From positions 21,594,747 through 21,658,746 of the forward strand of contig NC_091941.1 of the NCBI RefSeq assembly GCF_041260155.1: DNA of 64,000 bases. Reading direction: 5' to 3'. A program made the position numbers and the translations under genes. The notes under the pieces are model-generated. The model ran no database searches and was not told where the DNA came from. It saw only the letters and a list, made by a program, of their open reading frames with translations. Origin of the DNA: Ptychodera flava. Lineage: Eukaryota; Hemichordata; Enteropneusta; Ptychoderidae. Positions 13,095 to 27,100 of the stretch are shown here, one piece after another. Position 1 is the first letter of the stretch. The number at the start of each line of letters is the position of its first letter.

Positions 13095-14912
13095 AAGTGA
13101 AAAATGGCATACTATCTGAACATGACAAACTGGCAAAACAAAGTTGAACACTGTGGAATTCCGTATAAGGGTGTTTAGGCAGTGTAAGAAATAAAGGGTC
13201 AGGCACAGCTGTAACTTTGAGGATTTTTTCACTGATTTTTTACATATCAATTGCTAGTTCTTGTTCTACTCCCCAAAGCATGTTGAATCACCAACTATTT
13301 ACACTCTCCAACACAGCGTCTATGTATGTAAAATGCACCACAGTACTGTTTACATTTGAATTCTAGTCCGGACCAGAATTTACTTATCAACAACCACAAT
13401 GTATGCATGTACAGGCTGAGTTGAAAAGCTGAATACTGCGTATCTCAGTATGCTTTAGGCAGTAGAATAAGAAACTGTGGTTGACAATAAAAACTAAAAT
13501 ATTGAAATTATCATAAGTTACAGCTACTGGCCCCTTAACTCACATGATTATCATAACCAATGATTACTTTTTTCAGAGGAAAGCAATAACAAACTCACAC
13601 GCAGAAAAGCCTGCTGATGTGCAGTGTACTCGGAAGGTTATGTCTGATTGGTCAATTGTCACTATTCACAGCAACTTAGGAAGGCTTTTTGTATTATTTT
13701 ATGATAAGGGCGACATTTTTTATTTTTGTGTTTCTCATCTCCCAACTGACCGTAAATTTCAGCTCCGAAATGAAAATAAAAAAACTTTTTTATTTGCGCC
13801 GCCTCTGAGGCGATCATCCTAGCAACTGCACCGCCATCATCAAATTGTGAGATTGCGGCGACTCAGACTGAAAGGACAGGGAGCACAGAACACAGAACTG
13901 GAAGACAACAAATTGAAGAGACTGAATGGACAGAACATTGAACTGAAACAAATACCTTTTTTTTGTACTTAAAAATTGTAGAGACTGAATGGACAGAACA
14001 TTGAACTGAAACAAATACAGGATTTTTGTTTTGGTACTTGTTTTTTTTCCTTTGCCACTGCCCACCCTGCCCGAGTATTCCTCTGGAGATGAGAAACAAA
14101 AAAAAATAAAAGGGTCACCCTAACGGTAAGATGCAGCCTCCCAATTGGTTATCAGCTTCCGAGACGCTGCACATCAGCCCAGAAAAGAGAAATAAAAAAT
14201 ACACCTATCTGTTATTTTCACCATTTATTTGCATCTTGAATAAAGACAATTTGTCCAAAACAGTACTGGTAAGTAGTGTCCTGAAGGCCAACCCTCCTAT
14301 TACAAATTAAACCATATGGTATAACCCTAGTATTATTTTCAATGCAATGGCTGGATCTTTGTACATTGAAATGGGGGTGACAGAGATTCTATTTCTATAC
14401 TGATTATGTACTCTAATTTTGGAGAAGTGAAATCGTCTAGAGTAAATCAAAAAACCCAAAAAGAAGCTGCAAATTGGAAGCATTTTACATGACAACACAC
14501 ATATTGCCTTTATCTGTTTTCAGAAACATCTCAAGGTTTTGGTTTTGAACAATGACGGGAAGAAAAATGTTTTATCAGTGATATGTACCACAATCCCTAT
14601 ACAGCAACTTTAACGGTAAAGTTTTCACTGCTGTATTTTTAAACTTTTCAAGCTGTTGTGATCTTTCATTTCTCATACAAGAAATGTCACTATTCATAGA
14701 AACTTAGGAAGTCTTTTTGTATTATTCCACAATGAACTGCATTTAATATATGGATCTGATTAATTTGTTGTTCAAATCAGTATAATGACCGGACCAAACT
14801 ATCATGTATTACGTTCCAGCTGTTTGCTACCACTACGATTACCTGGTCCATGCAGAAAAAACTACTAAACACTGAAAAAATATATTCATCTTTTTTCTAT
14901 TCTTTGCATTGA
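13095..14912. other. Intergenic, downstream of gene 1
   Basis: Holds the 63-bp duplication and a 45-bp direct pair (CACTATTCA.AG.AACTTAGGA at 13661 and 14688). No gene supported. Confidence 0.5.
13912..14019. repeat. 63-bp tandem duplication
   Basis: GAGACTGAATGGACAGAACA and its downstream sequence recur 63 bp later with only small differences around a T run. Confidence 0.85.
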
Positions 14913-14918
14913 TTTATT
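14913..14918 (-). terminator. Possible polyadenylation signal AATAAA
   Basis: On the minus strand AATAAA lies 2 nt after the TAA stop of gene 1, followed by T-rich and GT-rich sequence. If used, the 3' UTR would be extremely short; a more distal site could be the real one. Confidence 0.3.
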
Positions 14919-14920
14919 TT

Positions 14921-15125
14921 TTAACCATCTTGGAAAACTTCTTTCAAAGTCTTGGCTGCACCGTGTACAAAGTATGTCAGCACCGATACATGCTTCTCGA
15001 CCAGTTTCCATTGTTCAGTCGCCTCTGGTTCTCCAAGGTTGTCGATGTCAAACATGCCGTCCAGAAGTCCCGGGAAGGCATCGCCAAAGTACGTGTTCTT
15101 GCTGCTGGGTGCAAATACCACGTGC
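14921..15125 (-). CDS. NAALADase-like exon 17 (terminal exon)
   Basis: Encodes [28 protein letters not shown], a C-terminal helix and a TAA stop at 14923-14921. The position of human K699 (Lys-Tyr in the S1' pocket) is Thr770-Tyr771. Acceptor tctcag. A dispersed repeat begins only 45 bp upstream of the acceptor. Confidence 0.96.
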
Positions 15126-18100
15126 CTGAGATCGAAAAATGAAAACCAGAACACTCAAAAACATTTCACTTTAAGGTAGGATGCGCCTCAAAATAAGACG
15201 ACTTAAAACTTTTGCTCAAATTTCCTTGAGGAAAACTTTAAGCCATTCGCTGTCAAAAGCAAGAATAAAATCAGGGGTTAGGGTGCAAATTTTGGTATTA
15301 TGGAAACAAACTGCCTTAAATTTACTGATATTTGAAATTCAAAATGGCCACCACTATTATTGAATTTTTTTGATTTTCCCAAACATAAGACAGTGAAATT
15401 AAAAGTTTATTTAGGTGAAGAGAGCTTAAAAATGAACCTGCAAAAGCAATAGATCGGAAAAGTATTGCAAAAAATCTGACTCTGAAAATCTGTCCCGAGG
15501 TGCATTGCCAAATTGCATGATGCAGAGAGAGTCTAAAATGTTAGCTTTCCCTGTATGTGCATCATTTCGTCATCAGAGCACTAAACCACACCACACAGTG
15601 TATCAGCTACACGTGACCTTAAAGGTATACAGTCACCTGTGATCTAAATATGCCCATATATAGTCAAAGGGGCGTTCCTTGGTATTCAAAATGCCCATGT
15701 GAGGGCGCTGTTTTTAAAAAGCGGCCACCCGCTTAAAATCTGTGATTGGTTAGATTTTCTCTTTCCATGGTAACTGCGGCAAAATTGGAACAGGTGACAG
15801 TATACCTTTAAATATCTATGATCATAAAGCTAATAAGGTTGAGCTGACTTTTGTAACATTATCCCGGTAACCTATGACGTATACTTATTGAAACTAGGAC
15901 AGGTCAGTGACCTATGACCCAACAAGTGATTATTTTATTATTTACCATTTTATTATAAAGCCTTCAAAAGAAGAGAAATACAAAAGGTGAAACAATTATA
16001 ATTTTCTAGCAAGTGATTATTTGAAATTAGTTGTTTACATTGCACACTTTATTCTTCAAATTGAGCCTGTCAGAAAGTCATAAAGAATTTTATAAAAAGT
16101 CGGTTTTATCGACAGAAGAGATGATACATACACTTAGATTATGTTTTCTCACTAATAATCCTCAACGTGAACAAAAGATATCCCATAAATCACTATCATT
16201 TGTACCATCGGGGAGTTCTGAATAAAGTCCAATGTGTAGAAAAATTCACAGGCTTTTTTAGGTAAACATTCTAAAAATGTACTTTCAAGCAGTGTTTTCC
16301 TTGCTTCCATTGCGAATATTTTCGAAGCAATGTTGTTCAATTTTTACATCATAATAAAGTCACAAAGAATAATTTGTAGGAATATAGGGTAACTAGTGAC
16401 ATCTGCTTTACCAAACAAACAACAAACAAACAAACAAACAGTGATTTTTTTCGATTGGACATGAGAAAAGAAGTTAAGATTATGTTCAGCTGCTCCACGC
16501 ATGATTTACCATGTCAGTTCCTTGACTCAAAAAAGTATGGCATTTGTAGTACCAGCAGACATGTAGCAGTTGATTTCTATAGCCCTTTAGTTGTAATTTT
16601 TCATATTTTTTCATTCCAATGTCTAAATACTTTTATTAGATCTCATGCAAACACCATTTTCATGTTTCACCTTTATTCTAAGATTAAGAAAAGAAAGAGT
16701 TGTTTATTTGTTGGTAATTTCTAGTACAGGGCTGTATGGAACGAGTTTTATGAGCACAACTTACAACAAAAAGAAGCTGTGCAGAAAATGACCTATGACC
16801 TATGATATACAATGAACTATGACACAGTATACACATATTGACTGGCCATGAGGGCAACAGCATACGTCTGTACCCCGAGGGACTGTGAGTCACCCCCAAA
16901 AACAGGCTGTTTCCCGAGGCCGTAGGCCGAGGGAAACAGTCTGTTTTTGGGGGTGACTCACAGGCCCGAGGGGTTAAAGACGTATGCTGTTGCCCTCATG
17001 GCCAGTCAATATGTGTTTTGTAACACATCTCATCTGTAGCCATGCACAAGAACGAAGAACGTACTATACACAAAACTTGTCTCATATAGGCCTACGATGT
17101 AATATGTTGGAGTGGTTCAGTAAGAAAACGTTTTTCCTAACAGGATCGCAATACTTCTGCAAAACGTTCAATGCACCTCGAGTCCTTGTTGGAAACCAAA
17201 GCATTCAATTCTTCTTCAGAAAGTAGGATAAGCCAAAAAAATTCTCGACTATCGTTTCGATCGGCCGCAGACGACATCTTTGTTTACATTCCGGTCCGCG
17301 CACGCGTCAATGTCGTTTTTGACGTCAGCGGGCATCATTTTTCGGAACTGATGCCTGGCAGGCAACAGTTCCAACAAATGATGCCTGATGACGTCGTTTA
17401 CGTGGATCAGCACAAAAAGAATGCATCCCACGTGACTATCAACTGGCGAATTAGAATACAGACTGCGGATGAGGTGTGTTACAATGTGACCTATGACATG
17501 CTGTGCACAATGACAGTGTGACCTATTAAGTGTTACATGGAAACAACCGCTCACCTGTTGAGCAATCTGTCCGGCAATCCAAGAGGGTCGATGAATGATC
17601 TCTCTAGGTACATCAGCTTGTCATTGATACTGCGCACTTCAAAGGGACTGAAACAGTACCAGATAAAACAAAAGCCAATCATAATTGAATGTAACATACA
17701 TAATTACTGTATTCATTATTATAATTAGCCAAAGAGAAAACTTTGGACAAACATCGGATCCATCTGAAAGTGCCACCATTGGCTCATGTTTCTCCTTCAC
17801 GTACACAAACATTGTTGTAAAAACACAGTGCAGAGAGGCCTCGAGCTTTGGTTAAAGTGTGTCGCTTGATGTCGTGATGTCATTACGATTAATTTGCGAG
17901 AACTTGCATTTCAGTGTCAATGCATTGACATTATCACTACTGTTAAGTAACAGTTCCCTTACCAAACCTTCAGACCTGCCAGATGGCTGTTGCAGATCTT
18001 CGCAGCTCGGCTTTAGCAGATCACTTGCAGATATCTGCAAATGGTCTGATTTTGTGCATATATAATTAGCTTTGAGCTGCAAATTGCAGCTCATGGGGCA

Positions 18101-21100
18101 TGGTATGCAGATCAATGACATACACATGACAGCTCAAATGCAGCCCGTGACTTTTGACCTGCAGACATACAGCAGCTCATAGCAGACAACTTTCAGCCCA
18201 TGACTTTTGACCTGCAGACATGCCACAGCTCATTGCAGACAACTTTCAGCCCATGACTTTTGACCTGCAGACATACAGCAGCTCATATTAGACCACTTGA
18301 AGACATATAACAGCTCAAAATGGACATTGCTCATTCACCATTATCATACTGCATGTAATGGGTCATATTTTATTTGTACACACAAAAATATATTTATTTC
18401 TACCTCATGTCATGCTCACTTCAATGGCTCACAACAATACAACACAAGCAGCTGGAGATCCTCGTCACCCTGTTAGATAAATGTGACACACCTCATCAAA
18501 GTTACCATACCAGTGAACTAGCTCACATGTGAGTAAAAAAAGATAACACCTGATGTAGGATGAAGAAACACTCATTTATTACTAAAGGTTACGGGAAAAA
18601 TTACACTGAATACAACAAAGGAAAAAAGTCTAAAACCTTTATGAAGCTAGCATAATGTTATATCAAAACTAGTCCAAGTTTACTGTCATGAACAACTGAT
18701 GTTGGAGATATTGTGAGATGTTTACCTCAGCATTGTTTGATGAATCAAACTTCTTCTGAGAAATTGTGAGTTAATCTCAGCATTGTAAAATAGATCAAAG
18801 TTCTTGTAGTTTATTTAAATATTTCCAGTACTTATCAATTCCAACAAAAGTTATTCTGATGTATAGAATAAATATAGGAAGCTTTGAACAAATACCGGTA
18901 GTAGTAATGAAATTGAGATCCTCTATATGGAAAGGACATCAAACTATATATCAAGCAATACACATTTGTTTTGGCATTTAATGAGAAAGAAGAATCGCGA
19001 GGGTGTAATTTAAATAGATACAATTCACCCAGATGGACCATGGGAAATAAAAGTGTTACTTTATGTAAAATCACTTCGCAGCAAACATGTTTACAAATTC
19101 TGTTTACTCACTCAAACCAAGGGATTTCCATGCTGAAACGACACAATGCTACATGTAGGGCTACGCTCTAAATTTAATCGCTCGCGTTTTTGATACTTTT
19201 ATAGTGTAAAACTGTGAAGTTTTCCTTCAACGTGAAGCCTTAATACCAGTCACAGATGAACTCTGAAATGATAGAAGAATGAGAAACACAAGTTACTGAA
19301 ATGTGAAAATATATGATTTACAGTGCTTAAGTGCAGACAAAAGGTTCACGTAGCTTTTAAAATCCAGTGAGAATTTACATTAGCGAACTTATCAATAAGA
19401 CAGTTAAGGCCTGTTGATGAAAAAGAAAGTGAAGCAAGGCTGCAGGCTGGCAAAGATTGAACCATATTACACTTTACACAGTGTTTCATCTAGGATACTA
19501 CACCAGGTGGGGGATTGGTCCCCTTCCACTGGAATTTTCGAGGGGATTTTAAAATTTTGGGGACTTAACTTTTGTAACTTGTACGGGTTTATTTGCCCCG
19601 AAAAATAAGTTTGTCTGTTCACTGAATTCAAAAACAGGACCCATTGTGTGGGCCATTGACACCACAGTTTGCTTGTGACTTTCATTGCATGCCGTCTGCA
19701 CTGAACACGTTTCTGTGACAATAAAGTCCGATTGTTCGTGTCGATTTTGCTATCAGAATTATTTTCAGAGTGTTATGGACATCCATACAATGCATAAAAA
19801 CTTCAGTTTGTCTCCTTTTCTCAATCGTACAGAGATAATGTGACACAGAAACCGTATCGGGCTAGGGCAATGAACTTTGTGAACGTACACGTAACTCTCA
19901 ACTGGCAGGCTTTCATATGCAAAATCAGCGTACGGAAAATTTACGCGTGGTATATTGTTTCAACAGCATTTTCATGAAGCAGATCAAAAGCCTAGATGAA
20001 ACACTGATTACATGGTGATCGAAAATCGGCAATTTTATTGATGACAATTGTGTTGGATTGACTGTGTATATTATTTCAGCACCCTGTCTTCTTGAACCGT
20101 ACAATCGCAAATCGGCAGTTTTACTGATGCCTGGCTTGAACTTTGAAGCAACTAGATATCCTCGATATACCGAATGTAATCTTCAGAAAAGTCTGTACAA
20201 ATAAAAAACGCATATGAAGGAGATATGTCAAAGTAACTTACCTATAGTATCATTGGGATCGTATGCGGTTTGCAATGCCGTTTGCAATTGCAGGCAATAT
20301 ATCCATGGTTTGACCTCATTTCTCCTGACGGCGAGACCTATTGGTACGTTGAATATGTCGTCAAGTATACTCGTTCAATTTGCTACCATTTTATCAATGT
20401 CTGGATACCGTTTTCGGCGAAATTTCATCCAAAGGTTAGCAAAGAAACATGACAGAGTAACCATGAAGTTAGTTCAATACGTGTAGATTAACGGTCGATG
20501 TGTCTTGCCGCTAACACTTTGACCTGCGTGACCTGGGTCGTTTAGCGAATCTGACCAATCGCGGACAACTTTTCACATGATAAATGACGTCATCATGCGT
20601 GATGCAGCCTAACCAACAACAACATGCAACGTACACGTTTTTCTCAAGGTCTATGATTTGATGTTCGGACTTGTGGGGAGTAGCAAAAGTAGCGGTGCTC
20701 GGATCTACAAATATCAAAGGTAAAACGGAGCACAGCTTAACATCGAATGAACAATGATTCTGAGGAAGACACGTTGATAATTATAAGGCAACTTCTCATT
20801 GATGCACAGGGCTTTCCCGGCGTTTTTATATGTGTGCCCATAGGATACGCTGATAGACTACATGTACACGTACACGTGTACTCGATCAATTTTCTGAGCC
20901 GAGATCGCAAAACGGACGCACGCAAATTTTAATTTGAAAATGGACTGAACTCATTAAATACCTGACCGTCCTTATAACTTCACTCTACTAGAAACGAAAA
21001 CTCAACTACGGTGGTGCCTACCCTTATATATACCTTGACTGGCTCATGTTTTGCTGCCAGTGAACTGTTTCGAGCTGCCATAGAGCTGTGACAATTGTAG

Positions 21101-24100
21101 TGTCAACAAAGTTTTACTTCGAACGATTTTGAGCTGCATAACGGCTGTTGACCGATCGGCCAAGAGCTGCACAAGTCTGCATTTCGTCTTCCAGAGACAC
21201 TCGAATCTGCAGCAGACAAATGACAGCTCCAAACGCTCTGTGCAGATCTGCATTAAAGCTGGTTTGAGCTGTCACAGCTCTGAAACCGATCTGCTGCAGC
21301 TAAATGAAGATCTGCACGTTTCCTACGGGTTACGTTAATCCCCTACTTTTCGCTTGTTGAGTACAGTATGTTCTTGTCTAGTTATTGCACTGATTTTGAG
21401 AAATGTTTTTGAACATCTATGACAGTAGAATGTCAGTGGATGGTCTCAAAGGGATTAAACATTTTTACAACTGACAGCAAACTTGAATGACTACTGATTT
21501 TGATGACATTCTTATTGGTGTTGTTTGCAAAATGTTTTTGGAAATCGTTGCCGCAGATTGAATGAAAATTGAGCGATTTATCATGAAAATGATATAAACT
21601 TACTCAACAGTCTCTAGATTGTCAATGTAAGCATGAAAGTTCTTGGCTGCTTCTTTGTATTCTTCCAGAGCAGTGTAGAAATTGTCTGCAAGGAGAATGC
21701 ACGAAAATGCCACATGGAAATGGGGAGATGATACAGCGGAAGGTTGAGATCAAGAGGCAATATTGCACTCAAATTACAGCATTGGTTAAAGGGACAAAGT
21801 CGGCCATTTTTCATGAATTTTGTTTGATGCGAGATACTACTTATATTGTTTGACATGTTGAAAGATACTGAATGAATGGGTGCCCATGCATATATTCAAC
21901 TCCGGTTTTAGACACGATAAATGAAACCATCGCGAAAATGAATTAATGGTCATGACCATTAATTCATTTTTGCGATGGTTTCATTTATCGTGTCTAAAAC
22001 CGGGGTTGAATATATGCATGGTCACCCATTCATTCAGTATCTTTCGACATGTCAAACAATATAAGTAGTATCTCGCATCAAACAAAATTCATGAAAAATG
22101 GCCGACTTTGTCCCTTTAATGCTTACTTCATTGTTTTGATATTTTGATACTGGCTGTTGTGAAACTATGAACTTTAGAGTGATAAAGAGAGACATAAATT
22201 AACACATGAAGAGCATGTACATGTTAATTACTCTTATTTCTTCATTTCACAAGAAACAAGGACATTTTTAGAAATTTGTATCATGAATTCTAGAAAAATA
22301 TTACAATTTCCTATAAAAACTGCACTCCCATTTCTCCTGACATATTAGATTTCCCTTTACCAAGATCGAAGCCACGCTCTTTCATCATTGCTTCTGAGTT
22401 CCTCTTGATCTCATCCATTGACTCTTCCATTTTGATTCCGTAATCCTCGCAATTGAAAGGCAGGATGAGGGAGTCGGCGAAGGATCTGGCCAGCTCCGCC
22501 CAGACTTGGGTCACCGCCAGGTGGTACTCGAAGTCCGGATCCAGGATTCCCTTGGCGAGGTGGAATGTCTCGTACATGGAGTGATACAATGGATAACTGG
22601 AGATGCCGAGTGCCTGTGATAAAGAAGTGCTTTGCTGAATGCGTTTTGAAACATACAATTTATGGTGGCAGATGAAAATTAACATTCAAAATCAATTTTT
22701 TCTCAGACGTAATAAGGCATGTATTAAAACTTTTTTGATAACTCCAAAAAAAATCAGGGAAAAAAAAAATTCAAAATCAAGTGACAAAGAATGCGATTGG
22801 TGGTAAAAATGACTTACTACACTGCTTTCAAAGACAACTGATCTTAATCAAACAAAAAATTGAGCACAAAATGCTTAAAAACATTTAACTTGCTTTTCTA
22901 GATATAATGCAATCAGTGACACATAATTTCCTTTACAAAATTTCAAATGTACTCTAGTCATTAGGAATGAGTGAGTTCAAGAAAGTAAAAGTTAAAGCAA
23001 TCTATACATTCAGAGACTGTTAATTTCTTTACGTGTCAGAATCCAAGATGCTTCTATGACAATTATAATTCCTGTAGAATAGGACTCTATGTAGTTTATT
23101 TGAAGGAAGACAGAAAATTACAGAAAGAAATCATTTGACTGAGGACGACCATAAAATACATGAACATGCAGCGCCAACTTACAGAGTCATAGGTGTAGCG
23201 GAAATCCAGAGCAGAAATACCCACTAAATCCATGAATGATGCGTAGTCACTGCCTGCACCAAGAGTACCAATACTAGAATTCAGTTTGGAAGGGGGGAAA
23301 AAGGCATTATCACTCAGAACTGATGAAATGACAGAAATGGTGTTTACTGCTAGACTGTATCAACGACACTTGCCACAAAAATGATTCATTTTTCTGTGCT
23401 ATAAGAGTCTTTCTATGGTAGAAGTTTTCACGGTAAGAGTCTATTGTAAAATCAAACTCATCATATACCGGCTTGGCAACTAAATACTTCTGAAATGTAC
23501 GTGAAGTATGTGCAAGTATGATCACTGACTTGTAAATCTTGACTATGTGGAATGATTGGAAATTGTATTTTCTTTGCTTTTTTTTGCTTAAAGATTTACC
23601 TTGGTTGACCATCACTGCCAGGAGACTTGTCTATCCAATTTTCAAAGACACTTTTGCTTCTCTCAGATGGATCAGTGACCTGGGATTAGGGTAAAGACAA
23701 TTACAGCATTCAAAAACTTTGATAAGAAATATTATGTCTTTTGAGAAATTACTATGCTCGGACTATTTCAGGCATACCGGGTAGATCTATTTTTTGAAAT
23801 ACACTGATCACTTGTACAGGGTTCTCCTCCGCGAGGGGAATTCTGGGGGCTGGACCTCCTCTTTTTTTCATGCAATCTTTTAACCCTTTGAGCGCTCTAA
23901 TTTTTCCTGCAAAATTGTAGTGCAAAATTTTACCAATTTTTATGAATTTTTCTGTAACTTTTTGATAATTTTGGACCAAATGGACCTGGACATCACGTTT
24001 CATTGGCTATAGTTTTTATCAAAATTTTGGCAAAAATCTGAAAAAAAAACTGACTTGGGTATCTTTATAAAGGGGACAAAAATTGACTTTGGCACTCAAA

Positions 24101-27100
24101 GGGTTAATATGTTTTAGTAACCATACAAAAGAATATATGTTCAAAACAAAAAGATATTCAATTACGCATTTTTATGTACATTAACAATCCCTTTGTTTTC
24201 CAAGTGTGGAGAACACTGCTCTTAGTTGTACATTTGGCTGTATTGATCTTTTCATAACATGAATCAGGATAAACAGTTTAGTGAACTGAATCAAATGGAA
24301 TGTTATATATTATGTATTGGAATGTGTAGTGTACTTGATACTGTCACTTTCTGGATATATACCGTAGAATGGGGTACATGATTATGTAGATACGTAAACC
24401 GTATACTTATACTTTGTAAACATTACTTTTTAAATGATTAAATACAATATTACACAACATCGGACCAAGCTTCTTTGATTTACCTCAGTTATGACAGGAT
24501 GTCCTTTATTCTATCATCACTTCACGTTACAACCACATGTCCTTTTGATCAATTTGTAATATCTTTTACACCTGATTTTAGCACTAAAGGTCAATATTTG
24601 ACCCTGCAATTATGCGGGCATCTCATGAATTCAAACAAATTTATATCTGTTTCATTTTTTTTTTTGGATTTCGATAGCCCCCTAACTTTTGCGTTCATCT
24701 TCCGAAGATTGAATGTTCACTCTTGTGAGATAGTGAGCACAATATGACACAGCATGGTACGTTGTTGAATTACAAAATAATATGCACAAATGTTACAAAC
24801 AAGCAATGATGTCGTTAGAATGACAGGAACAAAATTGAGCAGTTTTTTACTCTAACCTTTTTTGTTGCATCGTAGATAGCTTTGTACAACGCTGGTGAAG
24901 ACCGAGCTCTGAATACGTGATTTCCTTGCACGGCTGTATCGACATTCATGTACAACACCGCCTTTTTGGATAGCGCTTTGATGTTCTCCTGTTAAAAGTT
25001 AGGAAATAGAGCATCGTACACTTTGATGTTTAACTCTTATACAGTTTTATACTGTCCTCATTTAAACTCTCCAGGGAAATTTTAAGTGTTTTAATCCCCT
25101 GTTCGGCCCAAACCCATCATTATCATTTGCAATTCTGAATGCATTCACGTGGAATTAGGATGGACAGGTTAATACTGCAATGACATAAAAAGTTGGGTAA
25201 ATAGGCTAGTTAAATATACAGATTGTCAAATAATGATACCGATGCATCCAAAACAATAATTATTGTATTGAAGATCTCCCTTTACTTTGATCTATCGGCT
25301 GTGCAGAATGACTTGTCATAGCCATGCTTGGTAGAAACAATTATGATAAACGTATCAGATATGATATAATTATAAACGAAGACATCTTGTGAGAGGAACT
25401 AACGAACAAACCAACTGTGCCAATGAAACTTTTTACCTCAATCCATTCATTGGATCCGATCAAGCCGTATTCTTCAGCTCCCCAACTACAGAACACAATG
25501 GTTCGCCTTGGACGCCATCCTGTGCCAAGTTATACAAACAATATTTTGGTTACATGATAAAGTCAAATTTTTGAATGTATCACGGAAATAGGAAATTTCA
25601 GATAATTGAAGTAAGGAATTTAGCTGTTAATATTTCTTGTTATTGAAATTTATGAAAGTTTATTTTACTGAGGCTTGGCGCATCTATCTGAACAAACGTA
25701 TCGTCATAGAGGGGAACTTGACAGCTTGGTGAGTTCATGTGATGTTACTGGCTCATATTATGATGATGCTGAAATGCGATGTATATCTTTTCACATATAG
25801 GACTCTGTCAGTTCATATACTATTGCTGCTTAGTAACGTCATATACTTTTGTCGAAGTATACGTAACATTGAATCAATGATCACTCACCGTGTTCATCAA
25901 TCAGTATTTTGAAAGCCCGGGCAAGTTCCAGCATGCAGGCCGTGCCGCTTGATGGATCCAGTGAGCCAAACACCCACGCATCACGGTGATTTCCGAGAAT
26001 AACGTATCGATCTGTGAAAGGAAGATTGTGTATAACCGCTTACATACCCATGCAGTACTCTATGAACTTCATGAAATGAGAACAAAACAAATATAGACTT
26101 GGGGATTTTTTGCGATGTTGCTGACTAATCCATTTCAGAATTCAAGAAAAGCACAAAAATAATGGCAAAAGTCACTTCGGATTTCATGATTTCATACACT
26201 GCCAAGATCACAATGTCAAAGCCAAAAACAAATTAAAATCTCCTTATCTGATGTCAAAATGACAGACATGGTGCAAACTCTATTCTGCTCACCTGGCTCC
26301 AGACTGCCTTTGATATAACCAATCGTGGTATACGTGTAATTCTTTTGGTTCACGTTATTCACTTCCAATCTCACTGTTCTGAAAAAGACAAAGACAAATA
26401 CTGTAGGTTTGCACAGGTAGCAAAGTAACCGTATGGCAATGGTGCGACTAATTGGAGGTGTCACAGCCAGATTACACGTGTCAATAAAAGAAGAGACCAT
26501 CTTGAGACAAACTGACATGATGGCTTTAACCAAACTGAAATAATAAAACGTTGAATATACATACATCAAAATGAGTGTTGTATCCCTTTGTCATCCATAA
26601 TCCTTGAAAAAACATATTGTGAGAAATGACAAACATTATAATCCACCGAAGGAGAGGAATTTATTATCAGCATTTCAAGAGGCTGAACTCCTGGAGTACT
26701 TACTTGTTGTCTTTCATTTCTGGACCAATGTTGTATGTCAAATCCATCTTACCCTGCCAGCTGTCAGGCGCCCTCGTTCCCCCTATTTGTCTGTGATGAG
26801 AAAGAAAAAAGGATGGGAGAAAGAAAGAAAGGTGGACAAATGGTTGATAGAGTTCTATAAGGACTAATAAAGCATTGATATGAACACTGCTGACCATATG
26901 CTGGGTTATATAGTTTATCTAACTCCGGGGCAGGGGACTGCAAATTTGTAAATAATGACAGAAATTTCCTCATCAGCAACATCCACAGATAATCTTCAAT
27001 TGATATCTAACATTTACACACGTACATACAATGTCAGGGATTTGATATATGAGCTAGTTGGTCAAAAAGGGCAGACTGAAACACTTCACAGACCCTGAAA

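Noticed and set aside
17171..17554. Frames of 116 and 101 codons on opposite strands
   Set aside because: They arise from the CpG-rich hairpin; the frames mirror each other across the palindrome.
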